Part shown: piece by piece, positions 7,592 through 15,449 of the stretch
Layout of the letters: every line of letters begins with the position of its first letter
Numbering within the stretch: position 1 is the first letter of the stretch
From: JABFRZ01 sp036376275
GTDB taxonomy: Bacteria > Planctomycetota > UBA1135 > GCA-002686595
DNA: 16,920 bases
Direction: 5' to 3'
NCBI GenBank assembly: GCA_036376275.1
Contig: DASVAP010000291.1
Location: 1 to 16,920 of the forward strand
Made by a program: the position numbers and the translations under genes
The notes under the pieces: generated by a model
What the model saw: only the letters and a program-made list of their open reading frames with translations
Told to the model about the DNA's origin: nothing
Database searches by the model: none

Positions 7592-7597
7592 TAGAGT
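7592..7597 (+). promoter_or_regulatory. Possible -10 box for the sulfatase-like gene
   Basis: TAGAGT stands out as the only A/T-containing hexamer in the 59-bp gap and ends 14 bases before ATG 7612. This is similar to the short-leader arrangement of other genes here. No -35 match is visible at the usual distance. Confidence 0.22.
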
Positions 7598-7611
7598 AGG
7601 GGCCCCCGTCG

Positions 7612-9189
7612 ATGCACCTCCTCCGCTCCCCCCTGGCGGCGCTCGCCAGCGCCCTGCTCCTCGGCGCCTGCGGGGACCGCGGTGACGCCGGGCTGCCGGC
7701 CAGCGCGTCCCGGCCGACGACGAACGTGGTCCTGATCGTGATCGACACGCTGCGCGCGGACACCGTCTTCGATCCCAGGGACCGCTACGACACGCCGCAC
7801 CTGGACCGCCTGGCGCGCGAGGGCGTGCCCTTTCCGCGCGCCTTCACGGCCGCGCCGATGACCCTGCCGGCGCACATGAGCCTCTTCTCCTCGCGCCCGG
7901 TGCACGAGACGGGCGTGCGCAACAACGGCCAGGACGTGCCGGTCGAGCTGCCGCTCCTGGCCGAGTGGCTGGCGCGCCATGGCTACGACACCTGCGCCGT
8001 CCTGAGCCTGGGGACGCTCGGCGTGATGAACCCGGCGCGCTCGCCGTCGCGCGGCTTCGCGGTCTACGACTCCGACTACGACAACATCGCCCTGGCGGAG
8101 CAGGCCTTCGGCCGCCTGCGCAAGCGCCTGGCGCAGCGCGATCCGGAGAAGCCGCTGTTCCTCTTCGCGCACTACAGCGATCCGCACGAGCCCTACGAGT
8201 CGCACGGCACGCGCGACCGGCGCGTGCTGGTGACCCGGGAGGGCGCGCCGGTGGTGGAGCTGCACGCCTCGGACATGCAGCAGTGGCGCGGCAAGGTCGA
8301 GCTCGGCCCGGGGCGCACCGAGTTCCACCTGCGGGCGCAGTCCGAGGGCATGCGCTTCCTCGTGCGCCAGTTCGACTGCCTGGAGGGCACGCAGCGAGTC
8401 GAGGTCGAGCGCCTGACGGGCGATCGCTGGAAGCCGCAGGTCGAGGCGCGCGTGGTGGTCGACCGCGGCGACGCGCCGCGCGCCGAGTGCGAGCTGCGTA
8501 TCTGGGTCAACGACCTGCCCCCGGACGACGAGCTGCGCCGGCGCTACGGGCTCGAGGTGGCCTACGCGGACCGCTACGTCGGCGAGCTCCTGGCGGAGCT
8601 CGAGCGCCTCGGGCTCTACCGCGACAGCCTGATCCTGTTCACCTCGGACCACGGCGAGGGCCTGGGCGAGCACGGCGTCTTCGGGCACGTCGAGAACCTG
8701 ACGGACGGGCTGATCCGCGTGCCGCTGATCGTCAAGCTGCCGGAGGGCGACGCGCGCGAGCCCGCCCTGCGCGCCGCCGCCCGGGGGCTCGCCTCGCACA
8801 TCGACCTCGTGCCGACGGTGCTCGAGGTGGTCGGGCTCCCGCCGCTCCCGGGCCAGCGCGGACGACCCCTGTTCGAGACGCGCCCCTCGATCCACGTGGC
8901 CCAGACCAGCCGGCCGGAGGCGAAGAGGGACCAGCTCGCCTTCCGCGACGAGCGCTTCAAGATGGTGTACTTCCCGGAGCATGAGCGCTTCGAGCTCTAC
9001 GACCTCGAGGCCGACCCGGGGGAGCTCACCGACGTCTTCGCGGCCCGCCGGGGCGAGCGCCCGGGCTGGCCGGAGCTCCTGCGCGAGCTGCACCTCGGCA
9101 CGCACACGGTCGAGAGCGACGCGGACGCGGCCGAGCTCGAGCGCCGCGAGGAGCTGCTCCAGGCCCTGGGCTACGGCGGGGGCGACTGA
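7612..9189 (+). CDS. Sulfatase-fold (alkaline phosphatase superfamily) lipoprotein with Thr at the nucleophile position
   Basis: 525 residues. A lipoprotein signal ends in lipobox LGAC (Cys20), so it acts outside the cytoplasm on a membrane anchor. The sulfatase-type metal site is visible: VVLIVIDTLRAD (Asp45), SDHGEGLGEHG (Asp346, His347) and a His at about 359. The segment that holds C/S-x-P-x-R in true sulfatases reads TLPAHMSL, with Thr84 at the nucleophile position. A formylglycine therefore cannot form, and phosphate-ester or phospho-transfer chemistry is more likely than sulfate removal. Residues about 199-310 are a beta-rich insertion between SDPHEPY and the LEVAYADRYVGELL helix, larger than in typical members. 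ATG 7612 gives the lipoprotein signal. It is the last gene of the plus-strand run and its stop lies in a large hairpin. The substrate is unknown. Confidence 0.87.
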   Translation: MHLLRSPLAALASALLLGACGDRGDAGLPASASRPTTNVVLIVIDTLRADTVFDPRDRYDTPHLDRLAREGVPFPRAFTAAPMTLPAHMSLFSSRPVHETGVRNNGQDVPVELPLLAEWLARHGYDTCAVLSLGTLGVMNPARSPSRGFAVYDSDYDNIALAEQAFGRLRKRLAQRDPEKPLFLFAHYSDPHEPYESHGTRDRRVLVTREGAPVVELHASDMQQWRGKVELGPGRTEFHLRAQSEGMRFLVRQFDCLEGTQRVEVERLTGDRWKPQVEARVVVDRGDAPRAECELRIWVNDLPPDDELRRRYGLEVAYADRYVGELLAELERLGLYRDSLILFTSDHGEGLGEHGVFGHVENLTDGLIRVPLIVKLPEGDAREPALRAAARGLASHIDLVPTVLEVVGLPPLPGQRGRPLFETRPSIHVAQTSRPEAKRDQLAFRDERFKMVYFPEHERFELYDLEADPGELTDVFAARRGERPGWPELLRELHLGTHTVESDADAAELERREELLQALGYGGGD

Positions 9190-9232
9190 GCGGCGGGCAA
9201 ACATGCCCCTGGCATGGTTGCCCGCCGCTCAG
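9186..9232 (+). terminator. 22-bp-arm hairpin beginning at the sulfatase-like stop codon
   Basis: Arms 9186-9207 and 9211-9232 are complementary with a single mismatch around a 3-base loop (CCT). The TGA stop (9187-9189) lies inside the left arm. No T-run follows, so a factor-independent terminator in the classical sense is not complete. Its position after the last gene of the run still makes termination or 3'-end protection the likeliest roles. Confidence 0.7.
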
Positions 9233-9319
9233 GATCGGCCTGGCGCGCGCTCCTCGCGCGCCCCTCCGACCTCGCTCCGTGTCACCGCCCGCGGCCCGCC
9301 CGCTCCCCGCCTGCCAGGA

Positions 9320-9348
9320 TGGCGCCCCGCGCGGGGCTGCGTCATGAT
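9320..9348 (+). promoter_or_regulatory. Promoter of the aldehyde dehydrogenase gene, with a palindrome in the spacer
   Basis: TGGCGC (9320-9325), a 17-bp spacer and CATGAT (9343-9348) repeat the layout of the two Kelch promoters, with the -10 ending 9 bases before ATG 9358. A perfect 14-bp palindrome GCCCCGCGCGGGGC (9324-9337) overlaps the -35 and the spacer, where a repressor could bind. The -35 match is poor, and GC-rich palindromes arise easily by chance here. Confidence 0.42.
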
Positions 9349-9357
9349 GCGCGGCCC

Positions 9358-10908
<1,551 letters not shown>

Positions 10909-10930
10909 CGCGCGGCGCGTCGGCGCCCAT

Positions 10931-10988
10931 CTTCCCTGCACGCCTCCGCGGTCCTTCTTTCGGCGGAGCGCGGAGGCGCGGAGGGAAG
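10931..10988. terminator. Second CGCGGAG-type palindrome between convergent genes
   Basis: Arms 10931-10950 and 10969-10988 are complementary at 18 of 20 positions around an 18-base loop. They lie between the stop of the dehydrogenase gene and the stop of the IPT gene on the other strand. A purine-rich tail with AGGAAGGAAG continues to about 11045. The right arm and what follows (10966-10996) match 2648-2679 with one substitution and one indel. It could act as a two-way terminator. The 10909-11057 gap contains no gene. Confidence 0.65.
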
Positions 10989-11057
10989 ACGCGGAGCAGA
11001 GGGGAGGAGCGAGGAAGGAAGAGAGGGGAGGGGAGTGAAGGAGCGCTCAGGCCGGCG

Positions 11058-14000
11058 TCAAGGCAGGACCGTGAAGACCGCGCGGCTGGTGCCCGTGCCG
11101 TCCGGCGTGCTCACGCCGATCTTCCCGCTGCGGGCCCCCGGCGGGACGAGGGTCAGGATCGTGCGGTCGTCCAGGACCGTGAAGGCCAGAGCTCGCATCC
11201 CGTCGAAGGCCACCGAGGTGGCGTGCGTGAAGTGCTCGCCGCTGACGGTCACCGGCGTGCCGATGGTCCCCAGGCTCGGAAAGAACGAGTCCAGGCGTGG
11301 GACGGGAACGATCCCGAACGGATCGCTGCTGACGGCCACCCCGTCCGGGTTGGCCACGCGGATCGGCACGGAGGAGGCGCCGTCCGGGACCGTGGCCTGG
11401 ATCTGCGTCGGCGAGAGGACGCGGAAAGCAGCCTCGGCGTCGCCGAACTGCACGCTGTAGGCGCCGGTGAAGGGCCCACCCGCGATCGTCACCTGCGTGC
11501 CGGGCGGCCCGCTGGAGGGGTGGAACGCCTCGATCGTGGGCGGACGGAGGACGGTGAAGTCGCCCGAGCTCACGCCTCTACCGCCGGGGTTCGTGACCGT
11601 GATCCGTCCGCTGTTCGCGTCGCGAGGCACGCTGGCGTCGATGCGCGTGCTGGAGGCCACGCTGAACGCCGCGGAGGCGCCGCCGAAGGTGACGCGAGTC
11701 GCGCTGGCGAAGCCCGTGCCGGTGATCGCGACCGAGGTGCCCACCGCTCCACGGGTGGGCGCGAAGGAGCTGATCGTCGGCGCAGGGGGCAGGACGGTGA
11801 AGTCGCTGCTGCTGGTGGCGGTGCCGCTGGGCGTCGTGACCGCGATCGGCCCGCTGGACGCGCCGTCCGGGACGGTCGTCTCGATGCGCACGTCCGAGGT
11901 CACGGTGAAGGCGGCGGGAGTGCCGCTGAAGGTGACGCGGGTCGCGCCGGTGAAGCTCGTGCCGGTGATCGCGACCGAGGCGCCCACCGCTCCGCGGGTG
12001 GGGTCGAACCCGCCGATCGTGGGCGCGGGAGGCGGGACGGTGAAGTCGCTCTTGCTGGTGGCGGTGCCGCCGGGCGTGGTGACCGCGATCGGCCCGCTGG
12101 TCGCGCCGTCCGGTACGGTCGCGTCGATGCGCGTGTCCGAGGTGACGGTGAAGGCGGCGGGGATGCCGGCGAACGTGACGCGGCTCGCGCCGCCGAAGCT
12201 CGAGCCAAGGATCGCGACCGGGGTGCCTGCCGGGCCGCCGGTGGGCGAGAAGGAGCCGATGGAGGGCGCCGGGCGCTCGACGCTGAAGTCGCCCACGCTG
12301 GTGGCGGTTCCGCCGGGGGTGGTGACCTCGATCGGCCCGCTGGCCGCTTCGGCCGGCACGGTGGCGTCGATGCGCGTGTCCGAGACCACGGTGAAGGCCG
12401 CCGGAGTGCCGGCGAAGCGCACCGCGCTGGTGCCCTGGAGAGCGACACCGGTCAGGGTGACGCTCGTCCCGACCGGGCCGCTCGTGGGCTCGAACGAGTC
12501 GATCACCGGCGCCGGGGTCGTCGGCCCGATGGGCAGGAAGTTGTGCAGGTAGTAGCGCGACTCCTGGTCGCTGGCGAGCACCACGATGCCGGTGCCCCCG
12601 TCCACGTTCTGCTTGGTCGAGGTGGCGTTGTTGAGCCGCAGATCGAGCGAGTTGCGGATGAAGGGCGTGCCCACGCCGGGCTCGAACACCAGGTCGTCGA
12701 GCGGCGCGCTCTTGTAGTAGACCGCCCCGCCGTTCTCGGGACTCGTGGCGAAGACGTAGACGTCCCCGTGCTCCTCGTCGTACAGCAGGATCGCGCGCGT
12801 GTGGTGGTCGCGCACGAGTCCGAAGTCCGAGCTGGACCAGCCGCCCTGGGGAGCGCGGATCGAGACCACGTTGAGGAGCTGGTCCGAGCCCTCCTGGGAG
12901 GTCTTGATCACCGCGAGGACACGCCCCTCGGCGTCGGTCTTGAGGCTGAAGAGGTCGTCGGCACAGGCGAAGGTGCAGTTCCCGTCGGGCAGCACCACCT
13001 CCTGCAGCCAGGCCTCCGGACTGGTCCCGTCCTCGTGGAGACCGAAGTACGTGCGCTGGGTGAGCTGGTTGCTCCACATCACTCCCACGCGGGTGCCGAA
13101 GGCGATGACGGCGGAGATGTCGTCGCTCGAGACCGAGGTCGCAACCGGATCGAGCGGCAGCACGAAGGGCGTGCCCCACTTGAGGTCGCCGCCCAGGGAG
13201 TGGTTGACCATCACGCGCGCGGACTCGACCCAGGTGGCCCAGAGCTGCCCGGTGGAGTCCCGTGCGATGGTCAGCGCCTCGGCCGTGCCACGGGTGATGG
13301 CGACCGGGAAGCCCCCGTCGAGCGTGTACGTCCGCGTGTCGCCATCGTAGGAGTAGCGGAACAGCCGGCCCCAGTTGGAGGAGGAGGCCGGACCGGAGTT
13401 CGTGCTGAAGATGTGCGACGCGACGTAGAGCTTTCCGATGCTCGCGTCCCACAGCACGTCCGCCTTCGAGCTGCTGCGCGGGTCCAGCGCCGTCCCCGTG
13501 TCCAGCCAGGTCTGGCTCGCCAGGTCGAGGCGATGGATGCGGTAGTCGGTGCTCGCGTCGTCGTAGAGGCTGCCCCACCAGGAGCCGTCGTGCCACCACA
13601 GCTTGCTCTCCGGCTTCTCCCCGGTGGGCGTCGAGTTCCCGCTGAGTCCGAAGGAGAAGTCGCGGAAGCCCACGTCGCCGACGGTGCTCGCGGAGCGCCC
13701 TCCGCCGGGCGCGCGCGCGGCCTTGCGCGCCGCGGGAGCGCTCAGGCGGCGCGGCGGAGCGGCGCCGTCGAGGTGCGCGCGGTACAGGCCGGGCGCTTCC
13801 CCGGGCGCGGCGTCGGGCAGCGTTCCGACGAAGAGGACCTGCTCGCGAGCGGGGTCGAGCCAGGCGGCCTCGGCGCGGCCGAGCTCGGCCGGGGCGGAGC
13901 GCCCGTCCAGTGCCAGCGCGTGGATGCGCTGCTCCGGATCGCGGTAGACGAGGTGCGAGCGGCCGAGGAGCAGGCCTCCGGCGGCGGCGACCTCCGCCAG

Positions 14001-15320
14001 TCGCCGGCGGGCGCCGCCCTCCGGCGCGACGCTCCACAGCTCGCTGGCGCCGCGCCCGTCGCGGTGGGCGCGGTAGACGACGTGGGCGCGTTCGCGGACA
14101 CCGTCCGCTGCGCACAGGAGCTCCACCACGTGCTCGCCAGGCTGGCTGAGGCGTGTCGGCTCGGAGCTCCCGTCCGGGGCCGTGGCGAAGAGCTCGAGGC
14201 GCTCGTCCCCGTCCGGGTCGGCGAGACCCAGGAGCCAGCGGCCGCCGCTCCCGAACCGGTAGCCGGCGGCGGCGCCGAGCGCGAGCCGCGCGGGCGGTGC
14301 GCTGCCGTCGAGCGGAACGGAGTGGAGCTCGCCGCCCCCGTCGCTCACCGTCCGGTAGACGACCCGCGTGCCGTCCGGATGGATGGCGAAGTCCTCGAGG
14401 CGGACGCCGCGCGCCAGGGCCACGTTCAGGCGGCGCGGAGGCCGGCTGGCGTCCACCGGCAGGACGAAGAGCTCCAGGACGCGGGCGTTCTCCACGGGCG
14501 TGCGGTAGACGACGTGGGTGCCGTCGGGAGTGAGCTCGAAATCGGCCACCGAGAAGGGCTGGTGCTGCAGGGCCACGACCGGGCCGCCGTCCAGCGGCAC
14601 GCGGTAGAGGCGTGCGACGGTCCCATCCTGGTGGTGCGAGGCGAACACGACCGAGCCCGAGGGCGTGCTGATGCGGTAGGAGGGGAGCACCTCGCCGTGC
14701 TCGCTCGGGGCGACCAGCTCGCGCGGAGGGGCGCGCCCGTCGAGCGCAACGGAGTACAGACCGGGGTAACGCCCGGCGGGCGCGGCTCGGTAGACCACCC
14801 GTCCTGCGCCGGGAGCGAGCACGTGATCGCGCACCTCGCCGGCGGCGCCGGCCCCGTCCAGCCGGACGGCCTCCGTCGCACCGTCGATCGGCGCGCAGCG
14901 CAGACCCCCGGCCTGGAACACCACGTGGGCGCTGTCGGACGTGACCGTCCAGTGCTGGCCGAAGTCCGTCTCCAGCGGGCCGCCCAGGAGGACCGGAGCC
15001 TGCTCACCGTCCGCCGCGACGCCGCGCAGCACGAGCGTGCCGTCCGCCCCGGAGCTCTCCGTGTAGACCACCCAGCGGCCGTCGGGACTCGCGGCGGCCC
15101 GGATCACGTCGGTGCTCACGCCCTCTGGGGCTCTCGGACCGGACTGTGGAGCTGCCGGACCGGTGCCTGCGAGCGCGACGACCAGCGCACACGAGAGCGC
15201 GAGGACCGCGATCCAGCGGAGGATCGACGCGTCGTGCGCGCGCTTCGCGCGCCGATTCCGCAGGCAGCGCGCGTGCGAGGGCGGGGATTGGACACAGGCG
15301 GGGTAGCTCGGGGTGGACAT
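11058..15320 (-). CDS. Large exported multi-domain protein: PD40/TolB-like propeller, second propeller-like region, six IPT/TIG modules
   Basis: 1420 residues. The N-terminus has a long charged lead and a membrane-crossing core (ILRWIAVLALSCALVVALAG, about residues 34-53), consistent with a signal peptide or anchor. Residues about 65-530 carry repeated blades of the PD40/TolB type, with recurring HVVYR, SPDG/TPDG and SVALDGRAPP/VPLDGSAPP motifs. Residues about 545-930 form a different beta-rich, sialidase-like or propeller-like region (LWWHDGSWWGSLYDD, DILLYDEEHGDVYVF-type repeats) that I cannot assign. Residues 936-1420 are six IPT/TIG immunoglobulin-like modules of 81, 81, 81, 81, 80 and 81 residues. 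ATG 15320 has a good Shine-Dalgarno. No catalytic motif is visible; display or adhesion at the cell surface is inferred. The last two modules match those of the neighbouring gene at 15450. Confidence 0.85.
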   Translation of the reverse strand: MSTPSYPACVQSPPSHARCLRNRRAKRAHDASILRWIAVLALSCALVVALAGTGPAAPQSGPRAPEGVSTDVIRAAASPDGRWVVYTESSGADGTLVLRGVAADGEQAPVLLGGPLETDFGQHWTVTSDSAHVVFQAGGLRCAPIDGATEAVRLDGAGAAGEVRDHVLAPGAGRVVYRAAPAGRYPGLYSVALDGRAPPRELVAPSEHGEVLPSYRISTPSGSVVFASHHQDGTVARLYRVPLDGGPVVALQHQPFSVADFELTPDGTHVVYRTPVENARVLELFVLPVDASRPPRRLNVALARGVRLEDFAIHPDGTRVVYRTVSDGGGELHSVPLDGSAPPARLALGAAAGYRFGSGGRWLLGLADPDGDERLELFATAPDGSSEPTRLSQPGEHVVELLCAADGVRERAHVVYRAHRDGRGASELWSVAPEGGARRRLAEVAAAGGLLLGRSHLVYRDPEQRIHALALDGRSAPAELGRAEAAWLDPAREQVLFVGTLPDAAPGEAPGLYRAHLDGAAPPRRLSAPAARKAARAPGGGRSASTVGDVGFRDFSFGLSGNSTPTGEKPESKLWWHDGSWWGSLYDDASTDYRIHRLDLASQTWLDTGTALDPRSSSKADVLWDASIGKLYVASHIFSTNSGPASSSNWGRLFRYSYDGDTRTYTLDGGFPVAITRGTAEALTIARDSTGQLWATWVESARVMVNHSLGGDLKWGTPFVLPLDPVATSVSSDDISAVIAFGTRVGVMWSNQLTQRTYFGLHEDGTSPEAWLQEVVLPDGNCTFACADDLFSLKTDAEGRVLAVIKTSQEGSDQLLNVVSIRAPQGGWSSSDFGLVRDHHTRAILLYDEEHGDVYVFATSPENGGAVYYKSAPLDDLVFEPGVGTPFIRNSLDLRLNNATSTKQNVDGGTGIVVLASDQESRYYLHNFLPIGPTTPAPVIDSFEPTSGPVGTSVTLTGVALQGTSAVRFAGTPAAFTVVSDTRIDATVPAEAASGPIEVTTPGGTATSVGDFSVERPAPSIGSFSPTGGPAGTPVAILGSSFGGASRVTFAGIPAAFTVTSDTRIDATVPDGATSGPIAVTTPGGTATSKSDFTVPPPAPTIGGFDPTRGAVGASVAITGTSFTGATRVTFSGTPAAFTVTSDVRIETTVPDGASSGPIAVTTPSGTATSSSDFTVLPPAPTISSFAPTRGAVGTSVAITGTGFASATRVTFGGASAAFSVASSTRIDASVPRDANSGRITVTNPGGRGVSSGDFTVLRPPTIEAFHPSSGPPGTQVTIAGGPFTGAYSVQFGDAEAAFRVLSPTQIQATVPDGASSVPIRVANPDGVAVSSDPFGIVPVPRLDSFFPSLGTIGTPVTVSGEHFTHATSVAFDGMRALAFTVLDDRTILTLVPPGARSGKIGVSTPDGTGTSRAVFTVLP
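11061..12515 (-). repeat. Six IPT/TIG modules (243/240-bp units) in the large exported protein
   Basis: Each unit opens with a PAP/PP-x-I-x-x-F-x-P-x-x-G motif, continues G-T-x-V-x-I-x-G and R-V-x-F-x-G, and closes T-V-P-x-G-A-x-S-G-x-I and TPGGTATS-x-x-DFTV. Modules 2-4 are the most alike in DNA; modules 5 and 6 are diverged. This is the fold used as spacer or binding arms in bacterial surface proteins. Confidence 0.8.
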
Positions 15321-15325
15321 GTAGG

Positions 15326-15331
15326 CTCCTT
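15326..15331 (-). promoter_or_regulatory. Shine-Dalgarno of the large IPT-repeat gene
   Basis: AAGGAG on the minus strand, 5 bases before ATG 15320. It is the strongest Shine-Dalgarno in the window and fixes the start. It contrasts with the short-leader Kelch and dehydrogenase genes, which lack one. Confidence 0.7.
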
Positions 15332-15364
15332 GGAGCGAGGGTCTGGCCAGAACAGGAGTGCTGG

Positions 15365-15393
15365 GTGATCACGAAGGCTGCGTGACCGTCACG
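15365..15393. promoter_or_regulatory. Two GTGA/TCAC palindromes upstream of the large IPT-repeat gene
   Basis: GTGATCAC (15365-15372) and CGTGACCGTCACG (15381-15393) are both perfect palindromes built from GTGA and TCAC half-sites, with centres 18-19 bp apart. They lie 45-73 bases before the start codon on the minus strand. They could be an operator pair. Half-site spacing differs between the two (0 and 3 bases), and no promoter could be fixed, so this is tentative. Confidence 0.3.
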
Positions 15394-15402
15394 AGTGGCT
15401 CG

Positions 15403-15441
15403 GTCCGGCCCACGCGCCGCGCGGTGCGCGGCCGGCCGGAC
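15403..15441 (-). terminator. GC-rich hairpin after the partial IPT gene
   Basis: GTCCGGCC (15403-15410) and GGCCGGAC (15434-15441) pair perfectly, and a smaller GC stem can form between them. It starts 9 bases beyond the stop of the gene at 15450 on the minus strand. No T-run follows. It probably separates the two IPT genes into different transcripts. Confidence 0.45.
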
Positions 15442-15449
15442 GCTGGGGG

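Noticed and set aside
9214..9357. A longer start for the aldehyde dehydrogenase
   Set aside because: The added 48 residues are low-complexity, begin inside a hairpin and cover a plausible promoter; ALDH7 proteins normally begin close to the sequence after 9358.
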